Origin: Oligoflexaceae bacterium
GTDB lineage: Bacteria > Bdellovibrionota_B > Oligoflexia > Oligoflexales > Oligoflexaceae
Direction of reading: 5' to 3'
Assembly (NCBI GenBank): GCA_947474445.1
Contig: CANJJY010000114.1
Location: forward strand, 1-11,058
DNA length: 11,058 nucleotides
Shown: in pieces, positions 1 through 6,515 of the stretch
Numbering within the stretch: the stretch's first letter is position 1
How the letters are laid out: every line of letters starts with the position of its first letter
Notes under the pieces: generated by a model
Seen by the model: only the letters and a program-made list of their open reading frames with translations
Told to the model about the DNA's origin: nothing
The model's database searches: none
Position numbers and translations under genes: made by a program

Positions 1-4
1 GGGA

Positions 5-346
5 CTATTCGTCGACCATGACTTTGAAAAGATTGTGATTCAAATCCGTCGCATAGACGATTTCATTCCGCTTGCAGGCTGTGACGCCTGAATAGCCCGG
101 AATAGATACCTCGCGGAAAAACAGAAGCTTGCGCAAAATCTGCAGGTAGGTCTGCGACGAGATATAAATCACGCAATCCTGAGGTGGCTTGCCCAAAGAA
201 CCACCGTACAGATTCGCAAACTCTTCTTTGCATTTCAAAGTCCCGGTTTCGCCACCGACAAAGGAGACGGGAGAAGCGGGATCGGCGCGAGAAACTGTAC
301 TCCACACGAGCAGCAGGAGAATCTTTGCAGGGGTTTTGAGACTCAT
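5..346 (-). CDS. Small secreted hypothetical protein
   Basis: A 113-residue protein of unknown function. Residues 1-21 look like a Sec signal peptide: a lysine-containing start, a hydrophobic core around ILLLLVW, and a small-residue site (SRA) before Asp22. The mature part of about 92 residues has three cysteines (39, 58, 91), which allows one disulfide, and no catalytic motif I recognise. Its ATG overlaps the stop of the upstream HTH regulator gene as ATGA, so the two are almost certainly cotranscribed and translationally coupled. The stop codon lies inside the window, so the gene is complete. Export is well supported by the sequence; the role is unknown. A regulator followed by an exported protein suggests a cell-envelope function, but that is inference only. 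Confidence 0.75.
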   Translation of the reverse strand: MSLKTPAKILLLLVWSTVSRADPASPVSFVGGETGTLKCKEEFANLYGGSLGKPPQDCVIYISSQTYLQILRKLLFFREVSIPGYSGVTACKRNEIVYATDLNHNLFKVMVDE

Positions 347-1104
347 GTTGGGGCCTCTTTCTTTTCGAACAGTGCGTGGCGATCGTAGGTCGAGACGACC
401 AAATCCAAGAAAAACGGCACGTTCCCTGTCTCCGTATCTTTTATTTTTTCTACGTTCTTCAGGAGATCGCCGCTCATTTCGACCATTTTCATCAGAGCTT
501 CCGGACTCACGGATTCACTCATGTGCCCAATGCGGGCATATGGCGTACCAACCATGCTCCGCGGAAAGTAGTGCAGGTCTTTGCCGACTTGGTGCAGCAT
601 GTCATCCAGATCAAGCATCAGAAAGCCGTTACCGCCAACGCGGAGCTGTTCGCTTTCTTCGAGGATCAGACCTGCCTCCACCATCTCTTCGAGAGCCTGG
701 ATGCCTCTTTCCCCGGTCAAGCGCTGCACATCATCGCGGGTGGTCCCCGAGGTGGTAAGCGACAACTTGATGATGTAGTTGTGGGGATCCATGTATCGGT
801 AGCGCTTGAGCAGCTCGACTGAGGATTCATCATCCAGATTTTGTTCAGGATAATCGCCGATGACCTTGGCGAGCGAAGGGTAGTGGTCCTTGATAAACTG
901 CATCCGATCCGGCCGAAGCATGACGCGGTCGATGAGCTTAAAGATGGTCTCATCCTTAATATCGCTCACTTCATTTTGCAGAATACGCCTCAAACTGGCG
1001 TATGGCACTCCTGTGCGCATGGATAGCGCTTTGATGCTCACTCGAGGAAAGCGCTCAAAGTAGCTCTTCACCGCTGTCTGCACAGCTTCTAACTTTCGCG
1101 ACAT
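343..1104 (-). CDS. HTH regulator, TIGR02147/DUF4423-like architecture
   Basis: A 253-residue soluble protein with no signal peptide or membrane segment. Residues about 22-43 (VSIKALSMRTGVPYASLRRI) read as a helix-turn-helix of the XRE-like kind. Residues about 121-155 (DDVQRLTG, then EEMVEAGLILEE) look like a second, winged-helix segment. This two-part layout and the length resemble the TIGR02147/DUF4423 proteins that are abundant in Bdellovibrio-like bacteria and Fibrobacter. I assign the family from layout, not from a diagnostic motif, so a more distant DNA-binding protein is possible. The ATG has a ribosome-binding site, AAGGG, seven bases upstream. The gene leads a unit with the downstream secreted-protein gene (4-bp overlap). 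I saw no convincing sigma70 promoter in front of it. Confidence 0.7.
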   Translation of the reverse strand: MSRKLEAVQTAVKSYFERFPRVSIKALSMRTGVPYASLRRILQNEVSDIKDETIFKLIDRVMLRPDRMQFIKDHYPSLAKVIGDYPEQNLDDESSVELLKRYRYMDPHNYIIKLSLTTSGTTRDDVQRLTGERGIQALEEMVEAGLILEESEQLRVGGNGFLMLDLDDMLHQVGKDLHYFPRSMVGTPYARIGHMSESVSPEALMKMVEMSGDLLKNVEKIKDTETGNVPFFLDLVVSTYDRHALFEKKEAPT

Positions 1105-1111
1105 AGATCTT

Positions 1112-1127
1112 CCCTTTGCGTGAAGGG
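1112..1127 (-). promoter_or_regulatory. Possible hairpin covering the regulator gene's RBS
   Basis: On the minus strand CCCTT (1123-1127) can pair with AAGGG (1112-1116) around a six-base loop. The second arm is the apparent Shine-Dalgarno of the regulator gene starting at 1104. A five-pair stem is short and may be chance, but if it forms it would mask the ribosome-binding site. Confidence 0.25.
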
Positions 1128-1190
1128 GAGTTTTGAGAGTGATTAGCCTACTTTCTACGAAGACTCAAACACAAATTGATCCGTACCTCT

Positions 1191-1410
1191 TTATGGGTTC
1201 CGAGCCGCCAAGCGCTTGGCCTCGGCCATGTGCCCCGGGTTTCTTGACCGAAAACTTCTATCACGGTTTCCCGTTCAGGTCGCGTAAGAGCTCAAATTTT
1301 TTCTTCTGAGCCTCTACGATCAGATCTCCTTGCAGCAGAGGCTCTTCGGGCGATCACGCGGGTTTGAGATGGATGACTTTTATTTTCACGCGCTTGACAA
1401 GTTCGCTCAT
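1191..1410 (-). pseudogene. Possible decayed small gene
   Basis: Read on the minus strand from an ATG at 1410, the frame gives MSELVKRVKIKVIHLKPA. It then meets a TGA (1354-1356), continues with protein-like composition (SPEEPLLQGDLIVEAQKKKF, then ELLRDLNGKP), and stops at TGA-TAG (1258-1263). A shift of one base just before these stops reopens a frame ending GHMAEAKRLAARNP and TAA at 1191-1193. The 220-base span is one base more than a multiple of three, as one frameshift would give. I read it as the remnant of a protein of about 72 residues with one nonsense change and one frameshift. No family is recognised, the ribosome-binding site is poor, and chance open frame is a real alternative. 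The candidate lon promoter overlaps its 5' end. Confidence 0.3.
1200..1225. repeat. 14-bp perfect palindrome with outer inverted arms
   Basis: GCCAAGCGCTTGGC (1207-1220) is a perfect palindrome. CCGAG (1200-1204) and CTCGG (1221-1225) add an outer five-pair arm, offset by a two-base CC bulge. The core AAGCGCTT has the centre seen in LacI/GalR-family operators (AA-N-CG-N-TT). It could be an operator or a cruciform/RNA hairpin. No T-tract follows on either strand, so a terminator is unlikely. No LacI-type gene is in the window. Confidence 0.45.
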
Positions 1411-1423
1411 GGAGCACTTTAAC
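1394..1423 (+). promoter_or_regulatory. Candidate sigma70 promoter of lon
   Basis: A perfect -35 hexamer TTGACA (1394-1399) is followed after 18 bp by TTTAAC (1418-1423), which matches four of six -10 positions. Transcription would start near 1430 and leave a leader of roughly 50-60 bases before the lon start. No heat-shock-type element (such as CIRCE) was recognised nearby. Confidence 0.45.
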
Positions 1424-1479
1424 TAGAAGAGAACTCCATCTGTCTCCATGTCGGGGACAATGGTCTCGCTTCTCGATTC

Positions 1480-3873
1480 ATGGGGTTGACGATGACGATA
1501 GACAAGGGGTCTTGGATTCCTGCCATGGTGTCCTCGCAGTTCGTGCTTTTCCCCAGCACAGCCATGCCTGTGACTGTCACGGATGTCCGTAATTTAGCGG
1601 CACTTCGCGTGATGAAAAATCGCGGACTCAAAACTATTTATATTGCGACCAAGCGTGAAGCGGATGCCGAAACCACGATTGGCAATCTCTACGGAGCGAT
1701 CTGTCTGGCTGAAGTTGAGTTTCTCAAAGGCAACGATAATGAAGAGCTTCAGCTGATCGTGAGGGGACTGTCCCGGCAAAATCTTCTCGACTTCGCTTGG
1801 GACAGCGATGCGGTCGTGCTCAAAGCGGAGATGATCGAGGTCACGCCTGATAGCGATGCGAAGGCGCAGCAGGCGCTCGTCGATGGGATCAAAGAGCTAG
1901 CCGAACAGATCATCTCCTATTTGCCCGGTAATCTGAAGCAAATCGGCGACATGATGAAGGCCGTTGATGATCCCGAACTCCTGGTCAATCTCATCACGCC
2001 TCATCTTGAAATCAGCGTCGAGAACAAAATCGATCTCTTGCAGGAAACCTCCGTCCTGAGGCGCCTCACCCTTCTGATCGAGACGCTGCAAGACATCAAA
2101 CAGAATTTAGTTCTGCGGGCCGAAATAGGTCGCAAGGTCTCGCATCGATTCAGTAAGCAGCATCGCGATGCCATGCTGCGTCAGCAGTTGAAGGTGATTC
2201 AAGAAGAGCTCGGCGACACCCATCACCAGCCCAGCCACAGCACCTATCTCAAACGCATCGACGAGCATCCCGACCTTCCCGACGAAGTGCGCAAAGTCGT
2301 GGTGGAAGAAGCCCAGCGGCTCGCCTCGATGGACCGTTTTTCTCCGGAAGTGCCGGGCCTGCAGAACTATCTCGATTTGATTCTCGCGCTGCCTTGGAAA
2401 CCAGTGAGAAAGCAGGCGATCGATCTCAAAAAGGCCCGTGCGATACTGAACAGCCATCACTACGGTCTTGAGAAAGTCAAAGATCGCATCGTCCAGCACA
2501 TCGCCGTGCTCAAGCTCAAAGAGAACTTTCGCGGCTCTATCCTCCTTTTGGTTGGCCCTCCCGGAGTCGGCAAAACCAGTCTCGGCCGCAGCATCGCCGA
2601 GGGCATGGGTCGTGAATTTGTCCGCGCGAGTCTCGGCGGAGTGCGGGATGAAGCTGAAATCCGGGGCCATCGGCGCACCTATATCGGGTCCAGGCCCGGC
2701 CGCATTGTGCAGGCGCTAAAATCCTGCACGAGCAACAACCCCGTCTTTCTCCTCGATGAGATCGACAAGCTGAGCAGTGGGGTGACGGGGGATCCGGCTG
2801 CCGCTTTGCTGGAAGTGCTCGACCCTGAACAGAACAGTACCTTTCGCGATCATTATCTCGAAGTTCCCTACGATCTTTCGCAGGTGATGTTCATCGCGAC
2901 GGCAAACAGCCTCGAAACGATTCCCGGACCTCTGCGCGATCGCATGGAAACCATCAATCTGTCCGGCTACACCACCGCCGAGAAGCTACACATCGCCAAG
3001 CAGCATCTCTGGCCCGAGTCGCTCGAGCAACACGGCGTGCGAGCTGAGCAGCTGACGCTGGCGCCCGAGGCCTTGCTGCATGTGATCACGCACTATACGC
3101 GAGAAGCCGGCGTGCGTGACCTCAAACGCAGACTCGCCGCCTTGATTCGCAGCTCGACAGAGGAGATTTTACAGGCTGAAACGCAGACGATTCACCTTAC
3201 CCTCGAGGACCTTGAACGTCTGCTCGGCACCGAGCCCTACACGATGGAATTAGCCCAGACGCATGTGCCTCCCGGCGTCGTGACCGGTCTCGCGTGGACG
3301 CCGATGGGTGGTGAGATTCTCTTCATTGAAGCCAAGGCGATGCCGGGGAAAGGTCTGTTGACTCTCACCGGACAGATGGGCGATGTCATGAAGGAATCGG
3401 TCCAGATTGCGATGACGCACGTGCGTTCGCTGCTATCATCCCTTCGCACGCTCCTCGATTATGAAAAGACCGATGTGCACGTTCACGTGCCGGCCGGCGC
3501 CATTCCTAAAGATGGACCTTCCGCAGGTGTGACGATGCTGACGGCTTTAGCGTCGCTCTATGCGCAGCGTTCGGTGAGTCCGGCTTTGGCCATGACAGGA
3601 GAGATCACTTTACGTGGCGCCGTGACAGCCGTTGGAGGCGTCAAGGAAAAGGTCTTGGCCGCGCATCGCGCCGGCATCACGAAGATTCTACTCTCCGATC
3701 GCAATCGCAAGGATATTTCCGAAGTGCCTGAGGAAGTCAGGCGTGAGCTGGAGTTTGTGTTTGTCTATACCGTCGCTGATGTGCTGCGGGAAGCGCTTGG
3801 TCTCGACCTCGATGCTTTGGCTTCTGCAGATACCACAGATGCAGCAGGCTTGCATCAGGCGCCGCTCTTCTAG
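1480..3873 (+). CDS. lon: ATP-dependent Lon protease
   Basis: A 797-residue Lon, close to the usual 780-820. Lon is a cytoplasmic hexamer that unfolds damaged and regulatory proteins with ATP and degrades them. The domain order is complete. An N-terminal substrate-binding domain (about 15-210) is followed by a helical region and an AAA+ module with Walker A GPPGVGKT (359-366, Lys365) and Walker B FLLDEID (Asp426-Glu427). The C-terminal protease domain has PKDGPSAG with catalytic Ser681. In GGVKEK, Lys724 is the likely partner, because the 43-residue spacing equals that of the Escherichia coli Ser679-Lys722 dyad. The N-terminal domain is diverged: the usual LPLRDxVVFP is replaced by a stretch containing FVLFPSTAMPV. 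An in-frame ATG at 1492 is an equally good start, with GGGGT before it, whereas 1480 lacks a clear ribosome-binding site. The gene converges on the suf operon with 10 bp between the stops. Confidence 0.96.
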   Translation: MGLTMTIDKGSWIPAMVSSQFVLFPSTAMPVTVTDVRNLAALRVMKNRGLKTIYIATKREADAETTIGNLYGAICLAEVEFLKGNDNEELQLIVRGLSRQNLLDFAWDSDAVVLKAEMIEVTPDSDAKAQQALVDGIKELAEQIISYLPGNLKQIGDMMKAVDDPELLVNLITPHLEISVENKIDLLQETSVLRRLTLLIETLQDIKQNLVLRAEIGRKVSHRFSKQHRDAMLRQQLKVIQEELGDTHHQPSHSTYLKRIDEHPDLPDEVRKVVVEEAQRLASMDRFSPEVPGLQNYLDLILALPWKPVRKQAIDLKKARAILNSHHYGLEKVKDRIVQHIAVLKLKENFRGSILLLVGPPGVGKTSLGRSIAEGMGREFVRASLGGVRDEAEIRGHRRTYIGSRPGRIVQALKSCTSNNPVFLLDEIDKLSSGVTGDPAAALLEVLDPEQNSTFRDHYLEVPYDLSQVMFIATANSLETIPGPLRDRMETINLSGYTTAEKLHIAKQHLWPESLEQHGVRAEQLTLAPEALLHVITHYTREAGVRDLKRRLAALIRSSTEEILQAETQTIHLTLEDLERLLGTEPYTMELAQTHVPPGVVTGLAWTPMGGEILFIEAKAMPGKGLLTLTGQMGDVMKESVQIAMTHVRSLLSSLRTLLDYEKTDVHVHVPAGAIPKDGPSAGVTMLTALASLYAQRSVSPALAMTGEITLRGAVTAVGGVKEKVLAAHRAGITKILLSDRNRKDISEVPEEVRRELEFVFVYTVADVLREALGLDLDALASADTTDAAGLHQAPLF

Positions 3874-3883
3874 TGAGAAGGAG

Positions 3884-4306
3884 TCACGATGCGTCTGGGG
3901 TGGCGACAAAATCTTGGGCTTCGAGAGGCCGCAGTCGATGTTCGAGCCAGAGCCAAAGGCTTTGGCTGTAGGGATAAAACCAGATGCCAAAGGCAAAGGT
4001 GAACACCGCTCCCACGGCGGCAATGCCCATACTGCCGAGCGCTTCGTGCGCGCCTTGATAGAGCACCAGCACGAGAATAAAAGCCAGGACACCGGTCATG
4101 GGAAAATTAAACATCCACGTTGCACCGGTGAAATATCCTGCCTCCCTTTCGATGCGGTAGTGGCAGCGGGGACAGACTTCTTTGAAGTCAACCCACGAGC
4201 CTTTTTTTCGCAGCGGTTCGACTTTGCAATAGGGACAACGTAGGCGCAGGGCGGCGATCAAACTGGGATGCTTGAAAGAGACGGAGGGAGGGTTCGAACC
4301 GGTCAT
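3884..4306 (-). CDS. DUF983 membrane protein with zinc ribbon
   Basis: A 140-residue protein of the DUF983 family. The N-terminal half has two CxxC pairs, CPYC (24-27) and CPRC (45-48), expected to bind one metal ion, probably zinc. The family-typical EREAGYFTGA follows at about 53-62. Two membrane segments come next, around 65-85 and 93-113, with a short charged tail. No enzymatic role is established for the family. The frame extends to a GTG at 4309, but AGGA lies seven bases before the ATG at 4306, so I place the start there. It is the last gene of the suf-type operon, 57 bp after the Rieske gene. A small hairpin (GCGGT, loop, ACCGC; 4324-4337) lies in that gap. The family assignment is firm; a link to Fe-S or redox chemistry is suggested only by position. 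Confidence 0.85.
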   Translation of the reverse strand: MTGSNPPSVSFKHPSLIAALRLRCPYCKVEPLRKKGSWVDFKEVCPRCHYRIEREAGYFTGATWMFNFPMTGVLAFILVLVLYQGAHEALGSMGIAAVGAVFTFAFGIWFYPYSQSLWLWLEHRLRPLEAQDFVATPDAS

Positions 4307-4363
4307 CACGATATCCTCGAGGGGCGGTTATGACCGCTTCTATAAAGGTAATGTACGCGCCTC

Positions 4364-4693
4364 TTATGCCGGCGCAGAGCTCACTTCGCTCAAGAATACC
4401 TCGCCATGAGCGACTTTCACAGCGGCCTTTTCCAAGCCTCGCGTCGCAGGCCAGGTCAGCGGAGCGCCGTCGTTACAGGAAAAACAGGCACCATGGGCAA
4501 AGCAGACCAGGGTATCGCCCTTGAGATGACCAAACTCGGAAAGTTTTACATCCTGATGCGAGCAGAGATCACGATAGGCGCGAAGCTCCGCTCCTTCCCG
4601 CAGGATGATCCAATCACCGCCGCCGCCACTGACGGGGAAAATTGTGCGCTCCGGAATCGCGGCGAGATCGGCGACTTTAAACCAGGGATTCAC
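4364..4693 (-). CDS. Rieske-type [2Fe-2S] protein
   Basis: A 109-residue soluble Rieske domain, the size of stand-alone Rieske ferredoxins. The cluster motifs are intact: C-x-H at Cys44-His46 (CSH) and C-x-x-H at Cys64-His67 (CFAH), which bind a [2Fe-2S] cluster through two cysteines and two histidines. Cys70 and Cys73 form an additional CxxC right after the second motif, which is unusual. The start is a GTG: GGAGG (4703-4707) sits nine bases upstream inside the end of sufU, whereas the nearby ATG is out of frame. The first 17 bases overlap sufU, so the genes are cotranscribed. It probably acts in electron transfer, possibly for Fe-S assembly or as a Fe-S client. No oxygenase subunit is adjacent, so a dioxygenase-ferredoxin role is less likely. 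Confidence 0.88.
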   Translation of the reverse strand: MNPWFKVADLAAIPERTIFPVSGGGGDWIILREGAELRAYRDLCSHQDVKLSEFGHLKGDTLVCFAHGACFSCNDGAPLTWPATRGLEKAAVKVAHGEVFLSEVSSAPA

Positions 4694-5114
4694 CGGCCCA
4701 TACCTCCGTTATTTTTTGCAGAGCCTGCCAAGGAAGTCGCACGCAGCGCGAGCGCACGGGATACTGCCTGAGAGCCGCGATCAGCTGCCAGGTCTCGGCC
4801 GCCTCGTTCGGGGCCCCTTGATCCCAGACCCTTTGAAACTGGCCGAGGGTCGACCGACTTGTCTCTAGATCAACGTTTTGCAGGAGGCTGCACATGAGCG
4901 ATGAACTCGCGATGCAGAGAGAGCAGCCGGCTCCGGTGAACATCAAGCTAGCGAGGCCGTCTGCCTGAGAGAGATAAACGTGCACGTGATCGCCGCAGGT
5001 CCGATTGTGTTCTTCGGCATCCCAACGCCAGCCCGTGGGTTCCCCGAAAAAACGCGGGTTTTTGTAGTGATCGAGGATCAGTTCTTTCCAATCGGCTTGG
5101 GGACCAGCGGGCAT
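4677..5114 (-). CDS. sufU: SufU-type Fe-S assembly sulfurtransferase
   Basis: A 145-residue member of the IscU/SufU fold. It resembles zinc-dependent SufU, which takes persulfide sulfur from SufS and passes it to the Fe-S scaffold in the cytoplasm. Cys40, Asp42, Cys64 and Cys124 match in order and spacing the zinc ligands Cys41, Asp43, Cys66 and Cys128 of Bacillus subtilis SufU. Arg121, three before the last cysteine, is also kept. The 60-residue gap between the second and third cysteines is SufU-like; IscU scaffolds have about 43. Other family marks are LILDHYKNPR near the start and NRTCGD. Cys67 and Cys75 are extra. The frame opens at a TTG at 5162 inside sufS, but a purine-rich GAGAGAG directly precedes the ATG at 5114, so I use that start, 40 bp after the sufS stop. 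Confidence 0.88.
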   Translation of the reverse strand: MPAGPQADWKELILDHYKNPRFFGEPTGWRWDAEEHNRTCGDHVHVYLSQADGLASLMFTGAGCSLCIASSSLMCSLLQNVDLETSRSTLGQFQRVWDQGAPNEAAETWQLIAALRQYPVRSRCVRLPWQALQKITEVWAGESLV

Positions 5115-5154
5115 GGGCTCTCTCTTGTCACAGTTAAACGAGACAGGCTTTGCG

Positions 5155-6345
5155 TTAAGCAAAGAGCTGCTCGGCTTTGCGCAGCGCTTTCAGAAAGGCT
5201 TCGATGTCGCTCCGGCTGTTGTAAAGCGCGGGCGCCACGCGGGCCGTCGCCGAGACGCCGAGCACTTCCATCAGCGGCTGGGCACAGTGGTGACCAGCGC
5301 GGATACAAATTTTAGAGGCATCGCAGATAGCGGCGAGATCGTGCGGATGGATCGATGCGTGAGCAAAGGTCACGATACCGATCCAATCATCACCGGGTTT
5401 GACAAAGGTTTTCACGTTCGGAAAATCGGTGAGAGCCTCGAGCAACTGGACGCCGAGCGCTCGATCGTGAGCGAGTGTCGCCGGCAGATCGAGACTGGCC
5501 ATAAATTCAATGGCAGCCCCGAGGCCGATGGCGCCCGCTATGTGGGGCGTGCCGGCTTCAAATTTGCTCGGCAGCTCGTTCCACGTGGAGCCTTCCAGCG
5601 TCACGCGCTCGATCATATCGCCGCCGCCTTGGTAAGGCGGCATCGCATTGAGGTGCTCGGCCTTGCCGTAGAGGACACCGATGCCCGTGGGCCCGTAGGC
5701 CTTGTGGCCGCTGAAGGCATAGAAGTCGCAATCGAGTTCGCGAACATCGATCGCTAAATGCGCAGCGCCTTGAGCGCCATCGATCAAGGTCCAGGCCCCG
5801 ACTTTTTTCGCGAGAGCGATGACTTCGCGGATCGGATGGATCACACCGAGGGCGTTGGAAATATGGGCGAGGGCGACGAACTTGGTTCGTGGATTGATCA
5901 TGGCCCGCGCCGCATCCAGATCGATGCGCATGGCCCCCGTCATCGGAATATATCTGACCTTGGCGCCCGCCCTTTGCGCCGCGATCTGCCAGGGCACGAT
6001 ATTCGAGTGATGCTCGGCGACGGTGAGGAGAATTTCATCACCAGGGCTGAGCCGCAGGTGTCCGGCTGAGCTCGCGACGAGGTTGATCGCTTCCGTCGTC
6101 CCGCGGGTGAAAATCACTTCCTTGTCGCTGGCGTTGATCCAGCGCGCTACGCTCCGCCGCGCTTCTTCAAAAGCCCGGGTCGCATGTTCTGATAATTCAT
6201 AGACGCCACGGTGGACGTTGGCGTTCTCCGTCCGGTAGTAGCGCTCGAGTCGTTCAATGACGCTTTTAGGCTTCTGGCTGGTGGCCGCCGTATCGAGATA
6301 AACCAGTTCGGGGTCGCCGGCCAGCAGCGGAAAAAGTTCTTTCAC
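5155..6345 (-). CDS. sufS: SufS-type cysteine desulfurase
   Basis: A 396-residue PLP enzyme of the group II (SufS/CsdA) cysteine desulfurases. It removes sulfur from L-cysteine, giving alanine and an enzyme-bound persulfide. Visible marks are TRGTTEAINLVA for phosphate binding, DGAQGAAH with the PLP-pairing aspartate, SGHKAYGPTGIGVLYG with Schiff-base Lys215, and RAGHHCAQP with persulfide Cys354 on the short active-site loop typical of SufS. Length matches the family. The frame starts at a TTG (6363), but AGGAG lies eight bases before the GTG at 6345, which gives MKELF as N-terminus and is preferred. It is the first gene of the sufS-sufU-Rieske-DUF983 operon. The scaffold genes sufB, sufC and sufD are not in the window. 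A candidate promoter and palindrome lie 85-115 bp upstream. Confidence 0.95.
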   Translation of the reverse strand: MKELFPLLAGDPELVYLDTAATSQKPKSVIERLERYYRTENANVHRGVYELSEHATRAFEEARRSVARWINASDKEVIFTRGTTEAINLVASSAGHLRLSPGDEILLTVAEHHSNIVPWQIAAQRAGAKVRYIPMTGAMRIDLDAARAMINPRTKFVALAHISNALGVIHPIREVIALAKKVGAWTLIDGAQGAAHLAIDVRELDCDFYAFSGHKAYGPTGIGVLYGKAEHLNAMPPYQGGGDMIERVTLEGSTWNELPSKFEAGTPHIAGAIGLGAAIEFMASLDLPATLAHDRALGVQLLEALTDFPNVKTFVKPGDDWIGIVTFAHASIHPHDLAAICDASKICIRAGHHCAQPLMEVLGVSATARVAPALYNSRSDIEAFLKALRKAEQLFA

Positions 6346-6428
6346 GAGAGTCTCTCCTGTCAAGGGTCTCGGTCGCTTAGGACGGAGTCCTCCTCAATTA
6401 ACCTAGCCTCGGAAGGAGCTGCAAGGGG

Positions 6429-6459
6429 AATATGGTTTTTTGTTGGCTGAATCAGTCAA
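6429..6459 (-). promoter_or_regulatory. Candidate promoter of the suf operon
   Basis: On the minus strand TTGACT (6454-6459) is a good -35 and CATATT (6429-6434) matches four of six -10 positions. The 19-bp spacer is longer than optimal, which would suit a promoter that needs help or is regulated. Transcription would start near 6420, giving a leader of about 75 bases before the GTG of sufS. Confidence 0.35.
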
Positions 6460-6460
6460 C
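6442..6460. promoter_or_regulatory. 19-bp imperfect palindrome over the suf -35 box
   Basis: GTTGGCTGAATCAGTCAAC has two nine-base arms around a central A, and eight of the nine arm positions are complementary. One arm contains the candidate -35 TTGACT of the suf promoter, the right place for a repressor or activator site. It does not resemble the IscR consensus, and I do not recognise the binding protein. Confidence 0.4.
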
Positions 6461-6515
6461 TATCTAATTTGGCGTATTTTGAGGGAGAGAGGGGGATCGC
6501 ATCGGCCTGCCGAAT

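Noticed and set aside
189..758. A 189-codon plus-strand frame opposite the secreted protein and regulator genes
   Set aside because: It is the reverse-strand shadow of two well-supported genes; its Arg/Ser/Pro-rich translation has no domain and no ribosome-binding site.
3862..3900. A terminator between lon and the DUF983 gene
   Set aside because: Only 10 bp separate the stops and no hairpin with a T-run is visible there.
5113..5757. A 214-codon plus-strand frame opposite sufS
   Set aside because: It lies antisense to a clearly identified cysteine desulfurase and shows no motif of its own.
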